Made by a program: the position numbers and the translations under genes
Part shown: positions 7,750 through 18,052 of the stretch, piece after piece
How positions within the stretch are numbered: the first letter of the stretch is position 1
Layout of the letters: the number at the start of each line of letters is the position of its first letter
DNA from: Exiguobacterium sp. KRL4
GTDB taxonomy: Bacteria > Bacillota > Bacilli > Exiguobacteriales > Exiguobacteriaceae
DNA length: 64,000 nucleotides
Assembly: GCF_001870785.1 (NCBI RefSeq)
Contig: NZ_MOLV01000012.1
Span: 31,468-95,467 of the forward strand
Direction of reading: 5' to 3'
The notes under the pieces: generated by a model
The model's database searches: none
Told to the model about the DNA's origin: nothing
What the model saw: the letters and a program-made list of their open reading frames with translations, nothing else

Positions 7750-9729
7750 TTAGACTTTAAATCGTGAAACGAGGACTTGTAATTCTTCCGCCATGTCCGA
7801 CAACGTTTTAGCCGATTGTGAAATATCTTCCATCGAACCAAGCTGTTCTTCAGTCGTTGCGGCGACACGTTCCGATGCCGCAGAATTCTCATCGGCGATA
7901 TGGGCGATTTCAGTTGCCGATGCCGACACTTCCTGAACGTTGGCGGCAATTTCTTCGACTGTCGCCGTGACGTCTTCGATTCGTGGTGTCATCTCTTGTG
8001 TCCGTAACATGATTTGTTTGAAGCGGACGGCAGAATCTTCTGTCGTTTCGAGTCCTGCTTTTGTATGATGTGATACTTCTTTCATCAAGAAGACAGATTG
8101 TTCTGTTTCTTGTTTGATGTTTTGGATCAAATGCGAAATCTGTTTCGTCGATTCCTGTGATTGTTCAGCGAGTTTGCGGACTTCACTTGCGACGACCGCA
8201 AATCCTTTTCCGTTCTCACCGGCACGTGCCGCCTCGATTGCTGCATTCAAAGCAAGCAGATTGGTTTGCGTCGCGATGCCGTTGATGACGTCGACAATCT
8301 TTCCGATTTCATTGGAACGGTGGGCAAGCGACTGGATGACTTCCCCAAAGTTTTCGACCGATGTATCAATTGCCTTCATCTGCTCGACGTTTTTAACGAC
8401 TGCTGCCGTTCCATCTTCCGCTTCCGCTGCTGTCGCACGCGATAATTCGGAGACATTCGTCGAACTTTCCGCAATCCGCATGACACCCGATGTAATGGCC
8501 TGCAAAGAAACCGCATTTCCGTCGAGCTGACGCTTCGATTGACCGGCACCTGCCGCCATCTCTTGGATCGAACCAGCGATTTGTTCGGATGCTGCCGTCG
8601 TTTGCGCCGCATTCGCCATCAATTCCTCTGACGAAGCTGCGACCTGTCCGATCGATTGGTCAAGATTCGTAATGATCGAACGGAGCGATACGATCATGAC
8701 GTTAAAGCTTTCCGCCACTTGCCCGATTTCATCGTTGGATTCGACGACGACCTGCTCCGTCAAGTCCCCTTCTTGAATCCGCTCCGCACTTTTCGTCAAT
8801 CGACTCAGCGGACTGAGGATCGAACGTAAGATGAAAAATAAAAGAATAGCTGCAAAGACGAAAGTCACGGCGATGACGCCAAGTGTTGTCCAAAGGATGC
8901 TCGATGATTCATCCGTGATTTCATGGTCGTACAGCGTGCCGGCGACCTTCCAGCCCGTCAGATTGTTCGTCATGAAGTCCATTTGTTTTTCTTCATTTTC
9001 AAACAGGTAGGAAAATTGCCCCTCTTTGCCGGCGTAAATTGAATCCACCCAGTCCCCTGAGGCTTTTTCACCGGGTTTTAGCGTCGGGTGACTGACGAAT
9101 TTTTTACCAGAGTCCAAAATCGTCACGTAACCTTCTTTACCTATTTTGATTTTTTTGGCGATTTCTGCGATCCGGTCGACATCGACGTCAACCGCGATGA
9201 CGCCTCGTCCATTGCCACCTGTTTGTGAGAGGGTGACCATCATCTTTCCGGACGCCGCATCGACATACGGATCCGTGATGACGACTTTTCCTTTCGCGTC
9301 TTCTGCTGCTTGATACCAAGGACGATCCCGTGGGTCATAATCCTCCGGCATCGACTGCTCTGGATAAATCGTCATCTCTCCAGTCGTCGTCGCATAATAA
9401 ATATTGGCGGCCTGGGGATGTGTATCTAAGTATTCGGTCATTTTTTCTTTTAAGTCGAGGTTCTGTTTGCCTGATTGATACAAAGTCCCGTCAATCCGGT
9501 CCGCAAAAAACGCGACATCCCGTCGCATCGGATCGACGATATTCATGATTTCGTCATTCATCCGGTCGACGCCGGCATGTGCGGATTGAAGAATCTGGTC
9601 CGTGATTTTTTGTTTGGCTTGACTGTAAGAGACAAAGCCGATTAATAGTGACGGAATCAATAATAAGAGCATAGAGGTCAAAATCAGTTTTTGTTTGATG
9701 CTCAATGTACGCTTTTTCTTTTCTTTCAT
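7750..9729 (-). CDS. methyl-accepting chemotaxis protein with Cache sensor
   Basis: A 659-residue chemoreceptor. A first membrane helix (about residues 16-36) precedes an extracellular Cache-type sensor domain (about 40-275, with a [15 protein letters not shown] motif common in dCache_1 ligand domains). A second helix, a HAMP domain and a long cytoplasmic coiled coil follow. The conserved signalling hairpin is clear: [21 protein letters not shown] and [16 protein letters not shown]. It should bind CheA/CheW and sense a small molecule, plausibly an amino acid. The ATG at 9729 (GGGAG six bases upstream) is preferred; the longer reading frame back to 9861 runs into the rhodanese terminator. Confidence 0.88.
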   Translation of the reverse strand: MKEKKKRTLSIKQKLILTSMLLLLIPSLLIGFVSYSQAKQKITDQILQSAHAGVDRMNDEIMNIVDPMRRDVAFFADRIDGTLYQSGKQNLDLKEKMTEYLDTHPQAANIYYATTTGEMTIYPEQSMPEDYDPRDRPWYQAAEDAKGKVVITDPYVDAASGKMMVTLSQTGGNGRGVIAVDVDVDRIAEIAKKIKIGKEGYVTILDSGKKFVSHPTLKPGEKASGDWVDSIYAGKEGQFSYLFENEEKQMDFMTNNLTGWKVAGTLYDHEITDESSSILWTTLGVIAVTFVFAAILLFFILRSILSPLSRLTKSAERIQEGDLTEQVVVESNDEIGQVAESFNVMIVSLRSIITNLDQSIGQVAASSEELMANAAQTTAASEQIAGSIQEMAAGAGQSKRQLDGNAVSLQAITSGVMRIAESSTNVSELSRATAAEAEDGTAAVVKNVEQMKAIDTSVENFGEVIQSLAHRSNEIGKIVDVINGIATQTNLLALNAAIEAARAGENGKGFAVVASEVRKLAEQSQESTKQISHLIQNIKQETEQSVFLMKEVSHHTKAGLETTEDSAVRFKQIMLRTQEMTPRIEDVTATVEEIAANVQEVSASATEIAHIADENSAASERVAATTEEQLGSMEDISQSAKTLSDMAEELQVLVSRFKV

Positions 9730-9813
9730 GTCCAACTCCCATTCTCGAGTACGATGACTCGTTGTTCTATTCTTTTTATCGGCTAGAATGTGTATTTTTT
9801 CACAGCAAATAAA

Positions 9814-9854
9814 AAAAGAAGAAAATTCCTTTTTACAAGGAACCTTCTTCTTTT
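9814..9854 (-). terminator. terminator of the rhodanese gene
   Basis: AAAAGAAG-AAAA-TTCCTT and AAGGAA-CC-TTCTTCTTTT pair, with a T run on the minus strand directly after the rhodanese stop. Confidence 0.75.
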
Positions 9855-9866
9855 CACTCATTTCAG

Positions 9867-10166
9867 TTAAGCTTCTTGATTGCCCTTCCAGTTCATCATG
9901 CCGCCTTCGACATTAATGATGTCGTAACCGTACTGTTCGAGGAACCGTCCGACGTTCTCACTTCGGGCCCCTGCTTTACAAATCAGATAATACGTTTCGC
10001 CTTCTTGCAGTTCGGTATAGCGTTCACCAATCTCAGACATCGGCAGGAAACGGACGTTTGGAATATGACCGGCGTCGTATTCGTCTTGTTCCCGGACATC
10101 CACGACGTGTAACGCTTCGCCTGCTTCGAGCTTTTCTTGTAATTCATCAACATGAATCGTCTTCAT
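9867..10166 (-). CDS. single-domain rhodanese-like sulfurtransferase
   Basis: This 99-residue protein covers one complete rhodanese domain: [17 protein letters not shown] at residues 21-37 and the active-site loop CKAGARS at about 64-70 carrying the catalytic Cys. Such small rhodaneses transfer sulfane sulfur; the partner is unknown. GGAGGATTAATT precedes the ATG. It appears monocistronic. Confidence 0.85.
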   Translation of the reverse strand: MKTIHVDELQEKLEAGEALHVVDVREQDEYDAGHIPNVRFLPMSEIGERYTELQEGETYYLICKAGARSENVGRFLEQYGYDIINVEGGMMNWKGNQEA

Positions 10167-10226
10167 AATTAATCCTCCTCTGACGTATCTGTGTCCAGTG
10201 TAGCAAAACCGTTAGCAAAACAGAAC

Positions 10227-10254
10227 AAAAGAGACCAGCCAAAGCTGATCTCCT
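10227..10254 (-). terminator. terminator of the amino acid permease gene
   Basis: GAGATCAGC-TTTG-GCTGGTCTC followed by TTTTGTT on the minus strand, overlapping the region just beyond the stop. Confidence 0.65.
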
Positions 10255-10258
10255 TCAT

Positions 10259-11635
10259 TCATTCGCCAGACGCTTGATCCAGTGGTTGACGCTTTTGTTT
10301 ATGCATACCCCGTGCATAATAGACAGCAATCAAAATCACGTACCAAAGTGGTCCAACGACAAGTGCGATCCGCGTCCCCGCATCAAACGCCATCAAGACG
10401 ATGACACCCGCGAGAGCGACTAACGCGATATAGTTCGCAATCGGGAAAAACGGAACCGCGAATTCAGCTGTTCCATGGACTTTCCGTGCCCGCATCTGGG
10501 CAATCAAGATCATCGCCCATGTCCAGACCGCACCGAACGTCGCAATACTCGTGACGATCGCAAAGACATCATCCGGTAAGAAGTAGTTCAAGGCGACGCC
10601 AACCAACAAGGCAACTCCGGAAAGAATCGTTGCCAGTGCCGGTACACCATTTTTTGAAATCTTCGCAAATCGTTTCGGCGCTTCCTGATTTTGCGACAAA
10701 TTCATCATCATTCGTGCCGTCGAGAAGATCCCTGAGTTACATGACGACAAGGCTGCCGTCAAGACGACGAAGTTGATGATCCCAGCCGCTGCCGGAATAC
10801 CTAATGATTCAAACAATAATACAAACGGACTACTGTTATTCTGTCCGACTTGATCCCATGGATAAATCGACAGAATGACGAACAATGCGCCGATATAGAA
10901 AACCAGGATTCGCCAAAAAACGTTGTTGACGGCCTTGCGAATCGTTTTCTTCGGATTTTTTGCTTCCCCTGCTGTGACCCCAATCACTTCAATCCCTAAG
11001 AAGGCAAACATGACCATTTGCATCGCAAGTAAGACCCCACCAAATCCGTTCGGTAAGAAACCGCCGTGCGACCAAAGATTTGAAATCCCGACCGGTGTAC
11101 CACCGTTCCCGAAACCAATGACGATCGTCAGTGTTCCGAGGATGATCATCGCAACGATGGCGACGATTTTAATCAAAGCAAACCAAAATTCAAATTCACC
11201 ATAAAACTTAACGGCAATGAAGTTAATGCTCGTCATCAGAATGAGTGCACCGAGTGCCCACATCCACGTTGGTGAGTTCGGGAACCATTCTTGCATGTAG
11301 ATCCCGACGGCCGTAATTTCGGCCATACATGTGAAAATCCAGAGTAACCAATAATTCCATCCTGTCAGGAAACCGGCTAGCGGGCTGACATATTTCCGAG
11401 CATACTCGGCAAAACTGCCTGATACCGGTTCACGGACTGCGAGTTCCCCAAGAGCACGCATGATGATAAAGATAATAAGACCACCGATTAAGTACCCGAT
11501 CAGTATTCCCGGTCCAGCGAGTTGAATCGCCTTGGCCGACCCCAAGAACAACCCGACACCGATTGCCGCCCCCAGCGACATCAATGTAATGTGACGTTCT
11601 TCTAATCCCCGATTCAGTTCTGTCTGTTGTTTCAT
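10259..11635 (-). CDS. APC-family amino acid permease (AAT type)
   Basis: A 458-residue, 12-helix transporter of the amino acid-polyamine-organocation superfamily. The N-terminal signature GLEERHITLMSLGAAIGVGL (residues 10-29) and the FGVI/TAGEAKNPKKTIRKA cytoplasmic loop are typical of AAT-type proton symporters such as AlaP/ProY/AapA. Substrate is probably a neutral amino acid, not resolvable here. The start has a modest ribosome site (GGAAGG). Monocistronic. Confidence 0.85.
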   Translation of the reverse strand: MKQQTELNRGLEERHITLMSLGAAIGVGLFLGSAKAIQLAGPGILIGYLIGGLIIFIIMRALGELAVREPVSGSFAEYARKYVSPLAGFLTGWNYWLLWIFTCMAEITAVGIYMQEWFPNSPTWMWALGALILMTSINFIAVKFYGEFEFWFALIKIVAIVAMIILGTLTIVIGFGNGGTPVGISNLWSHGGFLPNGFGGVLLAMQMVMFAFLGIEVIGVTAGEAKNPKKTIRKAVNNVFWRILVFYIGALFVILSIYPWDQVGQNNSSPFVLLFESLGIPAAAGIINFVVLTAALSSCNSGIFSTARMMMNLSQNQEAPKRFAKISKNGVPALATILSGVALLVGVALNYFLPDDVFAIVTSIATFGAVWTWAMILIAQMRARKVHGTAEFAVPFFPIANYIALVALAGVIVLMAFDAGTRIALVVGPLWYVILIAVYYARGMHKQKRQPLDQASGE

Positions 11636-11794
11636 CTGTATGACGTCCTTCCCGTCTCTGTTTGTTTCCTAGCAGTTCCCCTAACCGCTACGTTGTCAGT
11701 ATAATGAAATTGTGTCCGTTTTGTAAACGTTTTCACGTGATATTTTTGTTCAAGAACACATACTCGAAATATTCTGATTTATGTAACGAAATAT

Positions 11795-11842
11795 GAAAGG
11801 AGCAACCACCTATACCAAATAGTATACATGACAGCTCCTTTC
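11795..11842 (-). terminator. terminator of xpt-pbuX
   Basis: GAAAGGAGC and GCTCCTTTC form the outer stem, with an inner GTATAC/GTATAG pairing, immediately after the pbuX stop. The T run is poor, so efficiency is uncertain. Confidence 0.55.
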
Positions 11843-11858
11843 ACAGAAGTTACAAACC

Positions 11859-13905
<2,047 letters not shown>

Positions 13906-13968
13906 TTGCTATACGTTTATTCGTTGATGCGTGATGTGTTCCATTTTACGGAGTTCACTGAAAAAGTA

Positions 13969-13990
13969 AAGCCTTTTTCGAAAATGGCTT
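13969..13990 (-). terminator. possible pta terminator
   Basis: AAGCC-T-TTTT-CG-AAAA-T-GGCTT is a short hairpin overlapping the pta stop, followed on the minus strand by a T-rich tract. Confidence 0.5.
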
Positions 13991-14975
13991 ACGCTTGGCG
14001 TTCTTCGACTGCTTGTGCCGCCGTGATGATTGCTAATTTGTAGACATCTTCTTCGTTACAACCACGCGAAAGATCGTTGACCGGTTTGTTCAGTCCTTGA
14101 AGGATTGGTCCGATCGCTTCAAAACCACCGAGACGCTGGGCGATTTTGTAGCCGATGTTTCCAGACTCAAGGCTTGGGAAGATGAAGACATTCGCTTGAC
14201 CGGCAACATCTGATTCCGGTGCTTTTGATTTCGCGACACTCGGAACGAATGCTGCGTCGAATTGTAATTCGCCGTCGATTGCGAGTTCTGGTGCCCGTTC
14301 TTTCGCGAGACGTGTCGCTTCAACGACGCGTTCTGTTTCCGGTGATTTCGCCGAACCTTTTGTCGAGAAGCTGAGCAAGGCAACTTTCGGCTCGATGCCG
14401 AATGTTTTCGCCGTTTTGGCAGAAGCGATGGCGTTTTCTGCTAAATCGTTAGCGTCAGGCGCGATGTTGATCGCGCAATCGGCGAACACGTACTGCTCAT
14501 CGTCACGGACCATGATGAAGACACCTGATGTCTTTTTGTAACCTTCCTGCATCTTAATGATTTGAAGTGCCGGGCGCACCGTGTCACCCGTCGCGTGCAT
14601 CGCACCCGAGACAAGACCTTCTGCTTTTCCGGTGTGAACGAGCATCGTGCCGAACGTGTTGACATCTTTGAGGATGACTTCACGCGCCTGCTCGGCTGTC
14701 GCTTTTCCTTTACGGCGTTCGACGAATGACGCAACCAGTTCTTCGATTCCGTCATATGAAGCCGGGTCGATTGTTTCGAGATCCGTCACATCGATTTGGT
14801 TCGCAGCCGCTGTCTCTTCGATTTTAACGCGCGGTCCGATGACGATTGGTGTCACAAGACCATCTTTTTTCAAACGGACAGCTGCACCAAGAACACGTGC
14901 GTCAATTCCTTCAGGGAACACGATGGTTGGTTGGTGGGCTTTTACTTTTGTCTCAAGCATTTCGAATAATTGCAT
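13989..14975 (-). CDS. pta: phosphate acetyltransferase
   Basis: The 328-residue enzyme interconverts acetyl-CoA and acetyl phosphate in overflow and mixed-acid metabolism. It is the short Bacillus-type Pta without an N-terminal regulatory domain. Family motifs include VSGAMHATGDTVRPALQIIK (residues about 121-140) and GPILQGLNKPVNDLSRGC near the C-terminus. AAGGAGC precedes the ATG. It is divergent from hemQ, an arrangement also known in Bacillus (pta next to ywfI/hemQ). Confidence 0.93.
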   Translation of the reverse strand: MQLFEMLETKVKAHQPTIVFPEGIDARVLGAAVRLKKDGLVTPIVIGPRVKIEETAAANQIDVTDLETIDPASYDGIEELVASFVERRKGKATAEQAREVILKDVNTFGTMLVHTGKAEGLVSGAMHATGDTVRPALQIIKMQEGYKKTSGVFIMVRDDEQYVFADCAINIAPDANDLAENAIASAKTAKTFGIEPKVALLSFSTKGSAKSPETERVVEATRLAKERAPELAIDGELQFDAAFVPSVAKSKAPESDVAGQANVFIFPSLESGNIGYKIAQRLGGFEAIGPILQGLNKPVNDLSRGCNEEDVYKLAIITAAQAVEERQA

Positions 14976-15318
14976 GATATTAGCTCCTTTTATGGCGAAT
15001 AAGTGTCAGTTTCTGTTGTTGTTGCATTCCATTGTTCATTATACACAGTTCTGTTTCGTTGTTAAAACAATTTGCAAAAAAGTGTGTTTTTCATTCCTAC
15101 GACTGACTTTTCGAATACTATTACAGTATTTTTTTCATATAGTACAGTTCCGGACACTCTGAAAATCTCACACCCTTTAAGAGCATACCCTGTTCCTTCG
15201 GGATATATGTCCGGTCCGCTTTTGAAATGAACCGTTTTCTTACGGGCAATTTGAAAAGATATGGTAAGATTGAACATGGATCAACCCGTTTACCATTCCA
15301 GATTCAGGAGGTTTTCTT
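14976..15318. other. divergent pta/hemQ promoter region
   Basis: No ORF. It holds a good minus-strand promoter for pta, a small hairpin AATACT-ATTAC-AGTATT followed by Ts around 15115-15137 on the plus strand, and an extended -10 TGGTAAGAT ending at 15270 that probably serves hemQ. Confidence 0.6.
15038..15065 (-). promoter_or_regulatory. sigma-A-type promoter of pta
   Basis: TTAACA (-35, 15065-15060) and a perfect TATAAT (-10, 15043-15038) are 16 bp apart, reading toward pta. Confidence 0.6.
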
Positions 15319-16095
15319 ATGCAACATCAATCATCAGAACCAACCGTTACGCAACAAGCCGCCGAAACACTCGACGGCTGGTATACATTCCATGATTTCC
15401 GCCGGATTGACTGGAGCCGTCTCAAGCAAGTCGAAGCTACGGTCCGGACAAAGATGATTCATGAATTCCAAGCTTTCTTGAGTGAACTCGCACAGGTCGA
15501 AGAACAAAAAGAAGGAAGCCATGCCCTCTATACGATCATCGGTCAAAAAGCCGACCTCGTCTTGATGGTCCTTCGTCCGACGATGGAAGACATTCAAGCC
15601 GTCGAAGTCAAAATGCAGAAACTTGATCTCTACGACTACTTGATTCCAACGTATTCATACGTCTCTGTTGTCGAACTTGGAACATACCGTGGGTCAGGAG
15701 AAGGTAACCCGTACGAAAATCCGTATGTCCGCGACCGTCTCTATCCAATCCTGCCAAAATCGAAGCACATCTGTTTCTATCCAATGAGCAAGTCACGCCG
15801 CGACGGTGACAACTGGTACACACTCTCGATGGAGAAACGCAAAGAGCTGATGTACCGTCACGGGATGATCGGTCGGAGTTATGCCGGCAAGATTCAACAA
15901 ATCATCGGCGGATCGACTGGATTTGACGATTGGGAATGGGGCGTCACCCTCTTCGCCAATGATATTCTCCAGTTCAAGAAAATCGTCTATGAAATGCGGT
16001 TTGACGAAGTCAGTGCAAAATATGGTGAATTCGGTGAGTTCTTCATTGGTAACCGTCTCGAGTCGGACGAGCTCGAAGCACATTTCGCACTTTAA
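15319..16095 (+). CDS. hemQ: coproheme decarboxylase HemQ
   Basis: A 258-residue chlorite-dismutase-like protein of the HemQ/ChdC type. It performs the last step of the Gram-positive coproporphyrin-dependent haem pathway, oxidative decarboxylation of coproheme to haem b. Diagnostic segments are NPYVRDRLYP, CFYPMSKSRR and LMYRHGMIGRSYAGK; His181 in the last is the expected proximal haem ligand. The ATG follows CAGGAGG. It is divergent from pta. Confidence 0.93.
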   Translation: MQHQSSEPTVTQQAAETLDGWYTFHDFRRIDWSRLKQVEATVRTKMIHEFQAFLSELAQVEEQKEGSHALYTIIGQKADLVLMVLRPTMEDIQAVEVKMQKLDLYDYLIPTYSYVSVVELGTYRGSGEGNPYENPYVRDRLYPILPKSKHICFYPMSKSRRDGDNWYTLSMEKRKELMYRHGMIGRSYAGKIQQIIGGSTGFDDWEWGVTLFANDILQFKKIVYEMRFDEVSAKYGEFGEFFIGNRLESDELEAHFAL

Positions 16096-16108
16096 TCTGC
16101 TGAATCAC

Positions 16109-16134
16109 GTTTCATAGGAAAACCCTACGGGAAT
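16109..16134 (+). promoter_or_regulatory. sigma-B-like promoter
   Basis: GTTTCA, a 14-bp spacer and GGGAAT resemble the sigma-B consensus GTTTAA-N12-14-GGGTAT. It lies 55 bp before the 49-codon ORF. Confidence 0.5.
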
Positions 16135-16188
16135 ATACTCTTTGCGGCCACAAAAACTGTCAGATTTGTACCTGAAGGAGGAATTACC

Positions 16189-16338
16189 ATGGGGAATGCT
16201 ATGAACCGATCGACACGATCGCGTGAATTGCAATTCGCTGTGCTTTCAAAAGAGCTAAAGCCAGTCGCGGAACGTGTACTGGATCGCTATGAGCAAGCAT
16301 TATCGAAGCTAAATAAAACACAACCTGCCAAGCGCTGA
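16189..16338 (+). CDS. 49-aa small protein, putative stress gene
   Basis: An ATG with an excellent AAGGAGGAA ribosome site opens 49 codons. The peptide starts MGNAMNRSTRSREL and is charged, probably largely helical (residues 12-43), with no membrane segment or cysteine. A sigma-B-like promoter upstream and a strong terminator downstream frame it as a monocistronic unit. I do not recognise a family. The second ATG, four codons in, is a less likely start given the spacing. Confidence 0.7.
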   Translation: MGNAMNRSTRSRELQFAVLSKELKPVAERVLDRYEQALSKLNKTQPAKR

Positions 16339-16366
16339 GGCATCTGCTTCCATCGCTCTATATCGT

Positions 16367-16405
16367 ACCGGTGAACAGACGACGTTCTGTTTGCCGGTTT
16401 TTTTG
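16367..16405 (+). terminator. terminator of the 49-aa protein gene
   Basis: ACCGG-TG-AACAG and CTGTT-TG-CCGGT pair, followed by seven Ts. Confidence 0.85.
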
Positions 16406-16417
16406 CGTTCATCAGAA

Positions 16418-16477
16418 AAGGATCTATCCGCTTCATCCGTTTCTCTGTTCGAGTCACGTGAAGCGAGTAGATCCTTA
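16418..16477. repeat. imperfect inverted repeat
   Basis: AAGGATCTA-CGCTTCA near 16416-16435 is complementary to TGAAGCG-TAGATCCTT near 16459-16476, apart from two short internal bulges. The right arm contains CGTGAAGCGAGT, a 12-mer also found at 366-377. It lies just left of the IS-like element. Confidence 0.55.
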
Positions 16478-16487
16478 CAGATTTTAC

Positions 16488-16913
16488 GAACGGGAAAGCC
16501 CATATCGGGCATAGCCCGCCTTTAGGCATGGGATGAAAGTGAGTTCGGATGTTTTCACATCCGACGTTCGGGTATATCTATCCCGACGTTCGGGTATATC
16601 TATCCCATAGACAAGTACAAGTCTCTAAAACGCCTGTGTCCATCGCCCCTTGAAAATCGTATACGGTTCGGTCACGAAAACATGTGACCGGTAAAACGAT
16701 GCCTGTCGTCACGCAAAAGACGCTAAAACACCAGGTGGACACACCTGCAACGACCTGTGGTGGATGGTAACAGTCCATCAGCCTGAGAACCTATACGGTC
16801 TGTCTCAGGAGGGGTGATGGCACACCCTCATCTGAAGGCTTGAGCCAAACAGAAATGGACTGCGCTCGCACAAGCACTTCAGAATCCCACGGTTTTAATC
16901 GTGGGAGTGTCAA
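16488..16913 (+). mobile_element. ORF-less IS200/IS605-like element with a structured RNA region
   Basis: No transposase ORF is present. The left end carries nested hairpins (CGGGC-ATA-GCCCG at 16506-16518 inside CCCAT/ATGGG at 16499-16532) and follows a TTAC (16484-16487). The right end is CCCACG-GTTTTAAT-CGTGGG (16886-16905) followed by GTGTCAA. Subterminal hairpins, a TTAC target and a TCAA right cleavage site are hallmarks of IS608-type single-strand transposition. The interior (16540-16880) is rich in pairing segments, for example GTCCAT/ATGGAC, CCTGAG/CTCAGG, GGGTG/CACCC and a tandem 22-bp repeat, resembling omega-RNA scaffolds of TnpB/IscB elements. The exact left boundary is uncertain; an alternative TTAC lies at 16475-16478. 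Confidence 0.6.
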
Positions 16914-17278
16914 AATCCTTTATACGCCCCGATAGCGACAAAAATCCAAGCCGTGATGAACAGGACACCACCAATTGGTGTAATCGCTCCCAGTTTCGTC
17001 ACTCCTGTCAACGCCATCACATACAGGCTACCGGAGAAGAAGACGATTCCGGCGAGCATCAACCAGCCGGCCAGTGAAAATTGTGAAATCGACACTTTTA
17101 ATAACATGCCGCCCAGTGCCAAAATGCCAAGCGAGTGAACCATCTGATAGAGGACACCGGTTTGCCAGTTCGCGAGCATCCGCTCGGACAACATATCTTT
17201 CAACGCATGGGCACCAAACGCCCCGAGTGCCACTGCCATCATCATCGACAGTGCCCCAATCATGATTAAGATTTTCAT
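16910..17278 (-). CDS. DUF423 (YwdK/YgdD-like) membrane protein
   Basis: A 122-residue protein with four membrane segments, matching the usual DUF423 length of about 120-130. GAFGAHALKD (about residues 15-24) is the family signature. ATG at 17278 (AGGGGGAG upstream) overlaps the preceding gene by 4 bp. Its last sense codon and TGA stop use bases of the IS-like element; removing the element back to TTAC would restore a TTG-TAA ending. Function is unknown in the family. Confidence 0.8.
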   Translation of the reverse strand: MKILIMIGALSMMMAVALGAFGAHALKDMLSERMLANWQTGVLYQMVHSLGILALGGMLLKVSISQFSLAGWLMLAGIVFFSGSLYVMALTGVTKLGAITPIGGVLFITAWIFVAIGAYKGF

Positions 17279-17892
17279 TCTTTTTCTCCCCCTAAACGTC
17301 GTGCTGGTAAATTCCATTCATAATAATAGGATAGCATACGTAAAATCGTGATCAGCCCCAGTAATGTGAACAAATGGAGAGGATTGGTCAGTTCAAACCG
17401 ATCGATGACGAGTGCCGCCATGACAGCCCACATCGCATAGATTTCTTTATGCAGGACCAGTGGTTTGCGACCGGCGAGCAGATCGCGGATCACCCCGCCG
17501 CCGACTCCCGTCAAGACAGCTGCGGAAATCGTTGCCGATAACGGCAATCCTTTGGCGGAAGCCATCAACGCACCTTGAATCGCAAACGCTGATAAACCGA
17601 GTGCATCAGCGAGCACTCCCCACCGTGTCCAGTGCGGTAAAAACAATTGCGGTAAAACGAAGATCAGCAAAGCGACTAAAATTGCGATTAAAAACAAACC
17701 GCCTTGCGACCAAAGCGCGGAGACCGGGACCCCAATCAACAGGTTACGGATGGCACCGCCGCCGAATGCCGTGATCAACGCGAGTAACCAAACACCAAAC
17801 AAATCATATTTTTCTTCCATCGCGACAATTGCGCCACTCATCGCAAATGCTACCGTTCCAATGATATTTAATAAGTCCCAGGACATACGCAC
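17275..17892 (-). CDS. TRIC-like/UPF0126 membrane protein (YvgT type)
   Basis: A 205-residue protein with about seven hydrophobic helices built from two related three-helix repeats. The paired glycine-rich motifs TAFGGGAIRNLLIG (residues about 41-54) and TGVGGGVIRDLLAG (about 126-139) define UPF0126, the prokaryotic trimeric intracellular cation channel family. A cation-channel role is family inference. Overlaps the DUF423 gene (ATGA), so co-translation is likely. Confidence 0.82.
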   Translation of the reverse strand: MRMSWDLLNIIGTVAFAMSGAIVAMEEKYDLFGVWLLALITAFGGGAIRNLLIGVPVSALWSQGGLFLIAILVALLIFVLPQLFLPHWTRWGVLADALGLSAFAIQGALMASAKGLPLSATISAAVLTGVGGGVIRDLLAGRKPLVLHKEIYAMWAVMAALVIDRFELTNPLHLFTLLGLITILRMLSYYYEWNLPARRLGGEKE

Positions 17893-18052
17893 ATTTCACC
17901 TTTCTCAATAGAAATTCCAATACTTACTATACGCTCTTTTTCAATTCCGGCAAGCTTATTTTTTCTGTCACCGATTCGACCGTTTGTAAGTGTCGTTTTT
18001 AGGTAAAGTATCCTATACTGAAACAAACTGTAGAGGAAGCGTAGGTGAAGGT

